A DNA stretch of 64,000 nt, from NCBI GenBank assembly GCA_016712415.1, contig JADJRC010000047.1, forward strand, positions 103,009 to 167,008, written 5' to 3'. The DNA comes from Lewinellaceae bacterium (GTDB lineage: Bacteria; Bacteroidota; Bacteroidia; Chitinophagales; Saprospiraceae). Shown one piece after another: positions 19,292-28,307 of the stretch (position 1 is the stretch's first letter; every line of letters begins with the position of its first letter). Position numbers and translations under genes: made by a program. Below the pieces are notes generated by a model. It was not told the DNA's origin and made no database searches. It saw only the letters and a program-made list of their open reading frames with translations.

Positions 19292-20314
19292 TCAATACCT
19301 GAAATTGAGACCGAAGGTCAGCGGATTGATATTCATGGAATCGACCGTTTGGGTGGTGACCTTTATACCGCCCAGCGTCGACTCGTTTTTGGCAGTAAAA
19401 ATGCCGTAGCCTTCCGAAAGGTTGGTATAGGTAGGCAGCACCTCCGCACCGGTAAGGCCGGAATTCGCCGAAGCCGTGATCTGAAATTCGTTGATTTCCT
19501 GGCCGCCTCCCTCAATCCGGATACTCATTGGCTCGAAATACCTAAACCGATCGGTAGTCGGCTGAATGTTCTCGCTCAGAAATTTATAAAAATCACTGCC
19601 GCGAACGCCGATCTGGCCGCGAATGACGCCACTGGACAAAACACTGCGGTCGACTGTTGCCGGCGATTTCCATTCCAGGGTAACGTGCTCCAGAACGGTG
19701 CCGTTGCCCGCCTCTTCCCGGTACCGGACGATGAAATACACGTTAAACAATACCGCATTCGCGTCGGCGCGCCAGTCTACATTGGTGTTCGACGAAGGCG
19801 CAAAGTTGATGAAAGGCGGCGTCTGGGCCGGGCTGGGTGTGACGAATGTGAAATCCTTGGGAATAGTGGTTTCAGCCGTAATCGGGGGCTTGCCATCCAC
19901 GCGTTCGATGTTGAGGCGGTAGGTTTCGCCGGGGATAAGGGTACTGCCTGGATCGGGCTTTAACTTGTACAGCCAGTTGGGATCGGTAGCAAAGGTTCCC
20001 GGATCGCGGATGATGCCCTCCTTGGTGCCGTCAACACGCACGAGTTGAACCCGGGACTGCGTGGATGTCCGTTCGAGCCAGACCGTGATTGCGCTTTCGG
20101 GGTAATATATGGAATCGGGAATCAGGGCCGTTTGCAGGGCATTCGTTTCGGGATCCAGAAAGGCTTTTTCCACACGGACGTAGTATGCGGTATCTTTTGG
20201 AGAAAGAATCGCATAGGCCACCGGCACCTCCTTCCAGGGCGCTGCTACCTCAAATTCATTGGAGCACGATGCCAGAAAGGTCAAAACAGGCAGCAAAAGA
20301 AGCAGTCTTTTCAT
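19292..20314 (-). CDS. DUF4249-like lipoprotein
   Basis: 340 aa with a lipoprotein signal (LLPVLTFLASC, lipobox Cys at 17). The mature protein is beta-rich with no catalytic motif. Segments such as VAYAILSPKDTAYYVRVEKAF and YYPESAITVWLER resemble DUF4249 lipoproteins, which in Bacteroidota usually accompany TonB-dependent receptors. No receptor gene is adjacent here. It probably faces the periplasm or cell surface. A minus-strand TACTTTTG box lies 32 nt upstream of the start. Family assignment is moderate. Confidence 0.6.
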   Translation of the reverse strand: MKRLLLLLPVLTFLASCSNEFEVAAPWKEVPVAYAILSPKDTAYYVRVEKAFLDPETNALQTALIPDSIYYPESAITVWLERTSTQSRVQLVRVDGTKEGIIRDPGTFATDPNWLYKLKPDPGSTLIPGETYRLNIERVDGKPPITAETTIPKDFTFVTPSPAQTPPFINFAPSSNTNVDWRADANAVLFNVYFIVRYREEAGNGTVLEHVTLEWKSPATVDRSVLSSGVIRGQIGVRGSDFYKFLSENIQPTTDRFRYFEPMSIRIEGGGQEINEFQITASANSGLTGAEVLPTYTNLSEGYGIFTAKNESTLGGIKVTTQTVDSMNINPLTFGLNFRY

Positions 20315-20345
20315 TGTATTGTGTTTGAGTCAAATTAAAACGGGG

Positions 20346-20353
20346 CAAAAGTA
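20346..20353 (-). promoter_or_regulatory. -7 box (TACTTTTG) of the DUF4249-like gene
   Basis: Minus-strand match to TAnnTTTG, 32 nt before the ATG at 20314, the same spacing seen for other genes in the window. Confidence 0.4.
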
Positions 20354-20583
20354 GTCGTTTGTTCCGGAGGAAAAAACGAAACGCATGCTAACTCTGGACA
20401 GAGGCCGGTTTTTAACGATGAATATTTCTTCATTATCCGCTGCGTTTGTTTCTAAAAAGATGGAGTGAATAGTGATACCTTTGCCGCGAGGGCAAAAGAC
20501 GGCGATTTCGTTTAATCTTTCGCCCGATATCTTAAACAGATTCTCGAATAAAGCGTTTAAAAGCGCAGTTTTAGCGTAATAAT

Positions 20584-20946
20584 ATGGAACCATCCGGATA
20601 TATGCCGATCGTCCTGCAGTCGCTGGTGGCTTTGGGATTTGTCGCACTGGTGCTCATCGTCGTACCCATGCTGGGCCCCCGGCGAAAAAGCAGCAGGAAA
20701 GACGAAAATTTCGAGTGTGGCATCGAAACACAGGGAAATGCAAGGATGCCCGTATCCATCAAATACCTGATGACGGCCATCTTGTTTGTCCTGTTTGACG
20801 TCGAAGTCATTTTCTTTTACCCATATGCCGTCAACTTCCGCGAAATGGGCTTTCAGGGCTTTTTTGCCGTGTTGATGTTTGTCGGCGTTTTTTTACTGGG
20901 TTTTTACTATGTATTGCGTAAGGGAGCGTTTGAGTGGGAAAAATAA
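20584..20946 (+). CDS. nuoA: NADH-quinone oxidoreductase subunit A
   Basis: 120 aa with three membrane helices (about 8-30, 63-83, 88-110). Between helices 1 and 2 lies the family loop with FECGIETQGNARMPVSIKY, whose Cys is conserved in ND3/NuoA. FDVEVIFFYPYA in helix 2 is diagnostic. It is the first gene of the complex I operon running to 38572; the 270 bases before it hold the DUF4249 promoter and no clear TAnnTTTG box for nuoA. Confidence 0.96.
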   Translation: MEPSGYMPIVLQSLVALGFVALVLIVVPMLGPRRKSSRKDENFECGIETQGNARMPVSIKYLMTAILFVLFDVEVIFFYPYAVNFREMGFQGFFAVLMFVGVFLLGFYYVLRKGAFEWEK

Positions 20947-21019
20947 AGGCTGAGCGGTTTGACACGAGCAAACTTCCAACCTGTTTTCCTCCGACTTCCA
21001 ACTTCAAATTTCAATCGAT

Positions 21020-21559
21020 ATGAATATCAAAAAAGCCGAGATACCGGAAAGTTACTTTGGAGAAGGCTATCAATTGACGTCTGTTGAAAAAGCACTGGGG
21101 CTGGCCCGGGCCAATTCTGTGTGGCCCTTGCCTTTTGCCACTTCCTGTTGCGGAATAGAATTTATGGCTACCATGGGTACCAACTACGATCTGGCGCGTT
21201 TCGGAATGGAACGCCTGTCGTTTTCACCCAGGCAGGCCGACCTGTTGATGGTGATGGGTACCATCGCCAAAAAAATGGGCCCGATACTCAAGCAGGTCTA
21301 CACTCAGATGGCCGAGCCTAAATGGGTCATTGCCGTAGGCGCCTGCGCCAGTTCCGGCGGCATATTCGATACTTATTCGGTGTTGCAGGGCATCGACAAG
21401 GTCATACCGGTGGACGTATATGTACCCGGTTGTCCGCCACGCCCGGAGCAGATCATCGACGGTGTGATGAAAATACAGGAATTGGTCAGAAACGAACCCT
21501 ATCGTCGGCGCTATTCCCCTGAATACCAGCACCTTTTGGAAAAATATCAAATTGGATAA
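21020..21559 (+). CDS. nuoB: NADH-quinone oxidoreductase subunit B
   Basis: 179 aa. Carries the terminal [4Fe-4S] cluster N2, which passes electrons to quinone. The cluster ligands are visible as the twin Cys in TSCCGIEFM, Cys in GACASSGGIF and Cys in PGCPPRPEQ. Length is typical for the peripheral-arm subunit. It follows nuoA by 73 nt and precedes nuoC by 15 nt. Confidence 0.97.
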   Translation: MNIKKAEIPESYFGEGYQLTSVEKALGLARANSVWPLPFATSCCGIEFMATMGTNYDLARFGMERLSFSPRQADLLMVMGTIAKKMGPILKQVYTQMAEPKWVIAVGACASSGGIFDTYSVLQGIDKVIPVDVYVPGCPPRPEQIIDGVMKIQELVRNEPYRRRYSPEYQHLLEKYQIG

Positions 21560-21574
21560 CCCCGCCTCAGCGAT

Positions 21575-22105
21575 ATGCAACTCGACAATTCGACACTTCT
21601 TGCAGCCATAGAAAACCGGTTCCCCGGCGCGATCCTGTCGCACAGCGAACCCTACGGCATGCTGACGATGGAGACAACATCCGAGGTGATCATTGACCTG
21701 CTCCGTTTTGTCAAGGAAGACCCTGCTATCCAGGCCAACTTCCTGACGTCTTTGTGCGGCATGCATTACCCGGAACAGGACGGTAAAGAGATGGGGGTCG
21801 TGTACCACCTGCACAGTTTCCGCAACAACTTCCGGTTCCGGGTCAAGATATTTTTCCCGATTGACGCCCCGCATGTGCCGTCGGCAACTACCCTTTGGCC
21901 GGCGGCTAACTGGATGGAAAGACAGGAATACGACTTTTTCGGAATTATTTTCGAAGGGCATCCCGACCTGCGCCGCATCTTGAATGTCGACGACATGGAT
22001 GTGTTCCCGATGCGAAAAGAATACCGGCTGGAAGACGGAACAAGGACCGATAAAGACGATCGCTTTTTTGGAAGACAGGGACATGAAGGCAGAACCTTCG
22101 ACTAA
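21575..22105 (+). CDS. nuoC: NADH-quinone oxidoreductase subunit C
   Basis: 176 aa. 30-kDa-type subunit of the peripheral arm. The signature region is visible: VGLADA is absent, but FPIDAPHVPSATTLWPAANW, RQEYDFFGIIFEGHPDLRRI and DDMDVFPMRKEY follow in order, as in the ND9/NuoC family. It is a separate gene, not fused to nuoD as in E. coli. The ORF ends 11 nt before nuoD. Confidence 0.95.
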   Translation: MQLDNSTLLAAIENRFPGAILSHSEPYGMLTMETTSEVIIDLLRFVKEDPAIQANFLTSLCGMHYPEQDGKEMGVVYHLHSFRNNFRFRVKIFFPIDAPHVPSATTLWPAANWMERQEYDFFGIIFEGHPDLRRILNVDDMDVFPMRKEYRLEDGTRTDKDDRFFGRQGHEGRTFD

Positions 22106-22116
22106 TCGATAGCAAC

Positions 22117-23322
22117 ATGCAAGTTCAATCATATTTCTCCTCCCTCGACAACCTCGACGGAGAACTCGCGACCCTCAACCTGGGGCCTACACACCCCGCA
22201 ACGCACGGTATTTTTCAGAACGTGTTGAAAATGGACGGCGAGCGCATCCATTCTGCCGAACCCACCATCGGCTACATCCACAGGGCGTTTGAAAAACTGG
22301 CGGAGCACAGGCCCTACAATCAGGTGACCCCTATCACAGACAGGCTCAATTACTGCTCCTCGCCCATCAACAATATGGGCTGGCACATGACCGTGGAAAA
22401 ACTGATCGGCTGCGAACTGCCCAAACGCGCGCAATATATGCGGGTGATCATCATGGAACTGTCGCGCATCGCCGATCACCTGGTATGCAATGCAGTCATA
22501 GGCGTGGACACGGGGGCGCTCACCGGCTTTACCTATATGTTTCAGGAGCGCGAGCGCATTTATGAAATGTTCGAAGAGGTTTGCGGCTCACGCCTTACCA
22601 CCAACATCGGGCGCATTGGCGGTATGGAACGCGATTTCACACCCGCGTTTCACGCCAAACTCAAAGATTTCCTGAAATCATTTCCCGCACGATTCGAGGA
22701 ATTCAACAGCCTGCTCGAACGCAACCGTATTTTTATGGACCGCTGTATCGGGGCAGGCCCCATTGCCGGCGAACGGGCGCTGGAATATGGCTTCACCGGC
22801 CCGAATCTGAGGGCTGCCGGCGTCGACTACGACATACGTGTTATGACGCCATACAGCAGTTACGATGACTTTGATTTCATCATTCCGATAGGCACACAGG
22901 GCGACACGTACGACCGGTTTATGGTACGCCAGGAGGAAATCAGGCAAAGCCTGAAAATCATCCATCAAGCCTACGACAATCTGCCCGCAGGCAACTATCA
23001 CGCCGATGTGCCCGATTTTTACCTGCCGGAAAAGCCGGATGTGTACACCAAAATGGAAGCGCTGATCTACCACTTCAAGGTAGTAATGGGCGAAACTCCC
23101 GTGCCGAAGGGCGAGGTTTACCACTGTGTGGAAGGCGGAAACGGCGAACTGGGCTTTTACCTGGTGAGCGACGGCGGCCGTCAACCGTTCCGCCTGCACT
23201 TCAGGCGCCCGTGTTTCATCTATTACCAGGCCTATCCCGAAATGATAAAAGGCTCCATGCTCTCCGACGCGATCCTCACCATGAGTTCGATGAACGTGAT
23301 TGCCGGCGAACTTGATGCCTGA
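22117..23322 (+). CDS. nuoD: NADH-quinone oxidoreductase subunit D
   Basis: 401 aa, 49-kDa subunit that forms the quinone cavity with NuoB. N-terminal LNLGPTHPATHGIFQNVL contains the conserved His pair near the quinone headgroup; GYIHRAFEKLAEHRPYNQ and RIADHLVCNAVIGVDTGA follow. The C-terminus ends IAGELDA with the conserved GE-D. Related to the large subunit of NiFe hydrogenases but without Ni ligands. Confidence 0.97.
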   Translation: MQVQSYFSSLDNLDGELATLNLGPTHPATHGIFQNVLKMDGERIHSAEPTIGYIHRAFEKLAEHRPYNQVTPITDRLNYCSSPINNMGWHMTVEKLIGCELPKRAQYMRVIIMELSRIADHLVCNAVIGVDTGALTGFTYMFQERERIYEMFEEVCGSRLTTNIGRIGGMERDFTPAFHAKLKDFLKSFPARFEEFNSLLERNRIFMDRCIGAGPIAGERALEYGFTGPNLRAAGVDYDIRVMTPYSSYDDFDFIIPIGTQGDTYDRFMVRQEEIRQSLKIIHQAYDNLPAGNYHADVPDFYLPEKPDVYTKMEALIYHFKVVMGETPVPKGEVYHCVEGGNGELGFYLVSDGGRQPFRLHFRRPCFIYYQAYPEMIKGSMLSDAILTMSSMNVIAGELDA

Positions 23323-23375
23323 CCCCACAATTCTGAAAATTCAATCATTCTGAAAATTCTGATCCTGACGATACA

Positions 23376-23918
23376 ATGCACGCAGCAACTCAAAACGGGA
23401 CACCATTCAAATACTCCGAAGCCGCTCTTGCCGAAGTAAAGGGCCTGATCCGGAAATACCCGGAAGGACGGGGCAAAAGCGCCCTCATCCGCGCCCTTCA
23501 CATTGCACAGGAGGAGAACAACGGCTGGCTCAGCGTACCGGCCATGGACCATGTCGCGGAAGTGTTGGAGATCACACCCATTGAAGTCTATGAGGTTGCA
23601 TCGTTTTATTCGATGTACAACCTGGAACCCGTCGGCCAATACGTGCTGGAATTTTGCCATACCGGCCCCTGTGCCATCGAGGGTGCGGAGCGCATCATCG
23701 AATACACCAAACTGAAACTCGGCATCGGCAAAAACCAGACAACTCCCGACGGCCTGTTTACCATAAAACAGGTGGAATGCCTGGGAGCATGCGGCTACGC
23801 GCCGATGATGCAGGTCGGACAATACTACCACGAACACCTGACCGAAGAGAAGATAGACCGGTTTATAGAAGATTGCAAGGCAGGAAAACTGGATAAGGGC
23901 AGTTGGAAAATGCACTGA
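23376..23918 (+). CDS. nuoE: NADH-quinone oxidoreductase subunit E
   Basis: 180 aa, thioredoxin-like 24-kDa subunit. It binds the [2Fe-2S] cluster N1a through Cys in CHTGPC (Cx4C) and CLGAC (Cx3C), both present at about 110-115 and 150-154. With NuoF and NuoG it forms the NADH-dehydrogenase module. In this operon it is separated from nuoF by a DUF2750 gene. Confidence 0.97.
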   Translation: MHAATQNGTPFKYSEAALAEVKGLIRKYPEGRGKSALIRALHIAQEENNGWLSVPAMDHVAEVLEITPIEVYEVASFYSMYNLEPVGQYVLEFCHTGPCAIEGAERIIEYTKLKLGIGKNQTTPDGLFTIKQVECLGACGYAPMMQVGQYYHEHLTEEKIDRFIEDCKAGKLDKGSWKMH

Positions 23919-23986
23919 ACCGACAACGCGCCGGTATGCTTGAAAACAATTCTAAACAGGTGGAAGGTTTTTCCACACGGATGTAA

Positions 23987-24376
23987 ATGACACAAAAGCA
24001 AATTGACGAAATACTGGCGAAAAAGCCGGAAAGCCGCTACAAGTATTTTATTCGCACCGTAGTGGCCGAAGAAGAGGTGTGGGGTTTGGCAGACGAAGAG
24101 GGCTGGCTGCTGCTGGAAGATGACGAGGATGACACCGACGTTTTGGCGGTATTCCCAAATGCGGAATTCGCAGAAGTGTTCCGGGAGAAGGGGGAATTCG
24201 ACGAGTTTAAGGTGGAAGTCCTGGACTTGTATGAGTTTTTGGAGTGGCTGAATGATTTTGAAAAGGAAAAAATGAAGATCGCCGTGTTTCCAACGCCCGA
24301 TTTTCAGAGTGCAGTCATGACGCCGGAGCGTCTGAGGGCTGATTTTAAAGAAGAGTTTGACAAAGAAATTGAATAA
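23987..24376 (+). CDS. DUF2750 domain protein inserted between nuoE and nuoF
   Basis: 129 aa, strongly acidic. The segment VWGLADEEGWLLLEDDE followed by VLAVFPNAEFAEVF matches DUF2750, a small cytoplasmic family of unknown function. The stop TAA overlaps the nuoF ATG by one base (TAATG), so the two are translationally linked. No membrane segment or cysteine. A role in complex I expression or assembly is possible from position only; it is not a known subunit. Confidence 0.7.
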   Translation: MTQKQIDEILAKKPESRYKYFIRTVVAEEEVWGLADEEGWLLLEDDEDDTDVLAVFPNAEFAEVFREKGEFDEFKVEVLDLYEFLEWLNDFEKEKMKIAVFPTPDFQSAVMTPERLRADFKEEFDKEIE

Positions 24377-25734
24377 TGGGTCGCAAATTACTGCTTGAAC
24401 ACGCCCATGTTGAGGGCATTCACACGTACGAGGTGTATCGCAAACACGGCGGCTACCGCTCTGTGGAAAAAGCGCTGAACAGCATGACACCCGATGAAGT
24501 GGTGGAAGAAGTGAAAAAATCGGGCCTGCGCGGGCGAGGCGGCGCCGGTTTTCCTACCGGTTTGAAATGGTCGTTTCTGGCCAAACCCGAGGGAGTGCCG
24601 CGGTACCTGCTCTGCAATGCCGACGAATCGGAGCCGGGTACTTTCAAGGACCGCTACCTGATGGAGAAAATCCCGCACCTGCTCATCGAAGGGATGATCA
24701 CATCCAGCTATGCACTTGGCGCCAATACTTCCTATATCTATATCCGTGGCGAATACTCCTGGATCGTAAAAATCCTGGAAAAGGCCATCGCGGAAGCGTA
24801 TGCAGCCGGCTGGCTGGGCAAGAATATACTCGGCAAGGGGTATGACCTCGATTTGTATGTATCGCCCGGCGCGGGCGCCTACATCTGCGGAGAAGAAACA
24901 GCCCTGATCGAAAGCCTGGAAGGCAAACGCGGCAACCCGCGCATCAAACCGCCATTCCCGGCCGTGAAAGGCCTCTGGCAATGCCCGACAGTGGTGAACA
25001 ATGTGGAAACCATTGCGGCGGTTGTGCCGATTGTAAATGACGGCGGCGATGAATACGCCAAAATCGGCATTGGCAAAAGCACGGGCACCAAACTCATCTC
25101 GGCCTGCGGCAATATCAATAAACCCGGGGTCTATGAGATCGAAATGGGCATAACGGTGGAGCAATTTCTCTATTCCGACGAGTGGTGCGGCGGCATTAAA
25201 AATGGCAAAAAACTCAAAGCGCTTGTCGCTGGAGGTTCTTCTGTTCCCATCCTGCCGCATTTCCTGATCACCAAAAATGCCAAAGGCGAACAGCGCCTGA
25301 TGACCTATGAAAGCCTGGCCGACGGCGGCTTCGAATCCGGCACCATGTTGGGTTCGGGCGGTTTTATCGTGTATGATGAAGACCAGTGCATCGTGCGGAA
25401 TACCATGAACTTTACCCGCTTCTATCACCATGAATCTTGCGGACAGTGTTCGCCCTGCCGCGAAGGCACGGGCTGGATGGAAAAGGTGCTCTGGAGGCTT
25501 GAAAACGGCCAGGGTAAAATCAGCGATATCAACCTGTTGGCCGATGTGGCCAAAAAGATCGAGGGCAACACCATCTGCCCGCTCGGCGACGCGGCTGCCT
25601 GGCCGGTGAATTCTGCGATCCGGCATTTCCGGGAGGAATTCGAATGGCACGTGTACGAGCCGAAGGCGTGTATGGAGCGGAATTACGGGTTGGTAAGAGA
25701 GCCGGGCGTGTTTTTGGTGGGGGTGCAGGGGTGA
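24376..25734 (+). CDS. nuoF: NADH-quinone oxidoreductase subunit F
   Basis: 452 aa, 51-kDa subunit that binds NADH, FMN and the [4Fe-4S] cluster N3. The FMN/NADH loop GLRGRGGAGFPTGLKW lies near 52-67, GAGAYICGEETALIESLEG near 172-190. Cluster ligands are in ESCGQCSPCREGTGW plus a downstream Cys in NTICPLGD. Its start overlaps the DUF2750 stop. Downstream, instead of nuoG, comes a three-gene cassette of lower GC content. Confidence 0.97.
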   Translation: MGRKLLLEHAHVEGIHTYEVYRKHGGYRSVEKALNSMTPDEVVEEVKKSGLRGRGGAGFPTGLKWSFLAKPEGVPRYLLCNADESEPGTFKDRYLMEKIPHLLIEGMITSSYALGANTSYIYIRGEYSWIVKILEKAIAEAYAAGWLGKNILGKGYDLDLYVSPGAGAYICGEETALIESLEGKRGNPRIKPPFPAVKGLWQCPTVVNNVETIAAVVPIVNDGGDEYAKIGIGKSTGTKLISACGNINKPGVYEIEMGITVEQFLYSDEWCGGIKNGKKLKALVAGGSSVPILPHFLITKNAKGEQRLMTYESLADGGFESGTMLGSGGFIVYDEDQCIVRNTMNFTRFYHHESCGQCSPCREGTGWMEKVLWRLENGQGKISDINLLADVAKKIEGNTICPLGDAAAWPVNSAIRHFREEFEWHVYEPKACMERNYGLVREPGVFLVGVQG

Positions 25735-25762
25735 AAATCTTTACCTAAAACATTGAAAAACA

Positions 25763-26878
25763 ATGAGCAAAGAACACCTGACATATTTCAAAGTCGAAAA
25801 TTTCAAACGTTTCGACTCGCTGGAATTGACCGACATCGGGCAGTTCAACCTCATTGTGGGGGATAATAATGTGGGGAAAACGAGTGTGTTGGAAGCTCTT
25901 CAAATTAGTTTTCACGGAGCTGAGACGATGTACAATTACCACAGAACTTTGGGTTTGCGTGGAATTGAATTGAATGCAAAAAGGATTCTGGACTTGGATG
26001 GCAATGTTACCAACATCAATTATCCTAATGAGAACTACCTGGATTATTTGCTGAAAGACAAGACAAGACCACTGGTAATAAACTTTAAAATTCCAACGGG
26101 ATCAGATGACGTACACATAGATGATAGTGGATTTATAAATTTAAGGCGTCCCGGCGAGTTTGAATTTAAGTTTATAAAGGCAGAAGAGTCTGCGACTCCA
26201 TATCAAGCCAAAATCTTTAATGGGGTTAATGAGACAACATTCAATCTCCACCAAGATGACCTCAATAACGCCTACCACAATCGCTATATTCCAATTGTAA
26301 TGTTTCGACCCAAAAAATCTGATGATATTTTTAACGATTTTCAAAAAAGCATTGGGAAAAGTAGAAAACTTCGAGACGAATTCATTGACAGTCTCAAGTT
26401 TATTCTTCCTAAAATCGAAGAAATACAAAGCCTAGAGATTGGAGGGGTTGACGTACTCGCGATTGGATTGAAAGGAGAAGATGAATTTTCCTCATTAAAT
26501 GTTTTTGGCGAAGGCACACAACGGACATTTGAAATTCTAATTGAAATTTTGAAAAACAAAAATGCCCGGCTTTTCATTGACGAAGTTGATACCGGGATTC
26601 ATTATTCAAGGCTTAAAAGTCTACTGAAAAACATTGCAAATCTTGCTTTGACAAACGACGTGCAACTGTTCATGACCACCCACAGCCTCGAATGCCAGCA
26701 GGCCTTTGCGGAGGTGTTTGAAGACCCGGATATGGTGGGGCATCAGGCAAAAGCAAGACAGTTCACGTTAATCGAGCAACCAGATGGACAAATCAAGGCC
26801 ATTAAACGCGATTGGGAACAATTAGAATTTGCCCTTCAAACCGATAATGACACGCGGGGAGGCAAGCAAGTATGGTAG
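25763..26878 (+). CDS. AAA_15/AAA_21-type ATPase (OLD/RecF-like) inside the nuo operon
   Basis: 371 aa. Walker A GDNNVGKT at 33-40, a signature-like FGEGTQR at 248-254, Walker B ARLFIDEVD at 268-276, and an H-loop His in MTTHSLE at 307. This is the ABC-ATPase core of OLD/RecF-like proteins that act on DNA ends or sense phage. The TOPRIM part found in OLD and GajA is absent here but is supplied by the next gene, which overlaps the end of this one by 7 bases. Base composition is clearly more AT-rich than nuoF and nuoG. ATPase identity is firm; a defence role is inferred from the pairing. Confidence 0.85.
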   Translation: MSKEHLTYFKVENFKRFDSLELTDIGQFNLIVGDNNVGKTSVLEALQISFHGAETMYNYHRTLGLRGIELNAKRILDLDGNVTNINYPNENYLDYLLKDKTRPLVINFKIPTGSDDVHIDDSGFINLRRPGEFEFKFIKAEESATPYQAKIFNGVNETTFNLHQDDLNNAYHNRYIPIVMFRPKKSDDIFNDFQKSIGKSRKLRDEFIDSLKFILPKIEEIQSLEIGGVDVLAIGLKGEDEFSSLNVFGEGTQRTFEILIEILKNKNARLFIDEVDTGIHYSRLKSLLKNIANLALTNDVQLFMTTHSLECQQAFAEVFEDPDMVGHQAKARQFTLIEQPDGQIKAIKRDWEQLEFALQTDNDTRGGKQVW

Positions 26879-27537
26879 CAGTTGATATTTGGGTGGAAGG
26901 CATTGCTGACCAAAAGTTTTTAGCAGATGTGTTGAAGACTTGGTACAATTTGTCTTTTGACAAAAATTTCAAGTGTAGAGACAAAAGTCGAAAAATCGCT
27001 CTTCAAATCCGAAAAGGAGATGGAGTTAGCAATTTCAATAGCGAAGAAGGTTGGGGAAAAATCAAACCATCTTTTGAGGAAAACAATGCCAGCGGCACGA
27101 GAAACTTGATCATCGCAGATGCTGACGAGGACTTTTTGACAAGGAAAAAAGAGATTGAGGAGACGGTTCAAGGAGTAGATTTCAATGTTGAATCCGACCT
27201 TTTCCTTTGGCCCGACCACAAAGCGCATCCAGAGAAAGGAGATTTGGAAAGGCTTTTGGAGCAAATCATTCATCCTGACAACAAGGCCATTTTTGAATGT
27301 TGGAGCGCCTACGAGGAATGTTTGAACAATGCGCCAGGAAAAACCTACACCACTCCAGCCCGCAAAACAAAAATCTACGCTTATCTCGAAGCCCTTTTGG
27401 GAGAGACGAAAAGCGAAAAGGATAAAATCAAGGAGCGAGAACGAGATTATACGAACGCCGACCATTGGCAACTTGACAGCACCAAAGAGCCTTTGAAGCC
27501 GTTGCACGATTTTTTAAAACTGCATTTGGGGTTATGA
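26872..27537 (+). CDS. TOPRIM/DUF3226-like nuclease-type protein paired with the ATPase
   Basis: 221 aa. TOPRIM features: VEGIADQKFL with Glu9 near the N-terminus, and the DxD in LIIADADEDF (Asp83, Asp85). GDLERLLEQI at 123-132 resembles the DUF3226 signature. The pair ATPase plus TOPRIM protein parallels split OLD-like systems such as PARIS (AriA/AriB, where AriB is DUF4435). It overlaps the ATPase gene upstream and the nucleotidyltransferase gene downstream (ATGA, 4 bases), so the three are translationally coupled. Catalytic activity is not proven by sequence. Confidence 0.7.
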   Translation: MVAVDIWVEGIADQKFLADVLKTWYNLSFDKNFKCRDKSRKIALQIRKGDGVSNFNSEEGWGKIKPSFEENNASGTRNLIIADADEDFLTRKKEIEETVQGVDFNVESDLFLWPDHKAHPEKGDLERLLEQIIHPDNKAIFECWSAYEECLNNAPGKTYTTPARKTKIYAYLEALLGETKSEKDKIKERERDYTNADHWQLDSTKEPLKPLHDFLKLHLGL

Positions 27538-28304
27538 CTGAACTCATCAAAACCCAACTCGCTAACATAGAGCACCAGCACGGCATCAAAATCCTCTACG
27601 CGGTGGAGAGCGGCAGCCGGGCTTGGGGTTTTGCTTCGGCGGACAGCGACTGGGATGTTCGGTTTATTTACCTGCACCGGGAGGAGTGGTATCTTTCGAT
27701 TGACGACAAAAAAGACAGCATCGAAATCATGCTGCCCGGCGATTTGGACTTGAGCGGCTGGGAATTGCGAAAGGCCTTGCGGCTGTTCCGAAAATCCAAT
27801 CCGCCGCTGCTCGAATGGCTCAACAGCCCGATTGTCTATCTTGAAGAACCGTTTACCGTCGCCAAAATGAAAGCAGCAGCAGCCGAGTATTTCAACCCGA
27901 AGTCCTGCCTGTATCATTATTTGAGCATGGCATCGGGCAATTTCAGGGAGTACCTTAAGCGGGATTTGGTAAAAACAAAAAAGTACTTCTACGTCTTGCG
28001 CCCGGTGTTGGCCTGTATGTGGATTGAACGGACGAACACGATGGCGCCGACGCAGTTTCAAAAACTGTTCGACGCAGAAGTGCCGGAAGAAGTTTTAAGA
28101 TTGGAAATTGAAAAATTGCTGGCGCGAAAAATGAGCGGCGGAGAACTGGGCGAAGAACCCAAAATCGAAGTGCTGAACACCTTTTTGGAAGAAAAAATCG
28201 AATATTACACCGAATACCTGAAGGACTACGACTTTCTCAAACAGCCCGACACTGAAGAACTGAACCGGATTTTCAGAACATCTTTGACTGAATTTGGAAA
28301 ATAA
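27534..28304 (+). CDS. Nucleotidyltransferase-fold protein (PF10127/RlaP-like)
   Basis: 256 aa. The polymerase-beta fold motif GSRAWGFASADSDWDVR at 27-43 carries the GS pair and the two metal-binding Asp residues (39 and 41). The downstream LHREEWY and LSGWELRKALRLFRKSNPPLLEWL segments match the PF10127 family (YcgL/RlaP), sometimes linked to RNA ligases and to minimal nucleotidyltransferase toxins. GC content is closer to the nuo genes than that of the two preceding ORFs. It ends 3 nt before nuoG. Whether it belongs functionally with the ATPase/TOPRIM pair is open. Confidence 0.75.
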   Translation: MTELIKTQLANIEHQHGIKILYAVESGSRAWGFASADSDWDVRFIYLHREEWYLSIDDKKDSIEIMLPGDLDLSGWELRKALRLFRKSNPPLLEWLNSPIVYLEEPFTVAKMKAAAAEYFNPKSCLYHYLSMASGNFREYLKRDLVKTKKYFYVLRPVLACMWIERTNTMAPTQFQKLFDAEVPEEVLRLEIEKLLARKMSGGELGEEPKIEVLNTFLEEKIEYYTEYLKDYDFLKQPDTEELNRIFRTSLTEFGK

Positions 28305-28307
28305 ATT

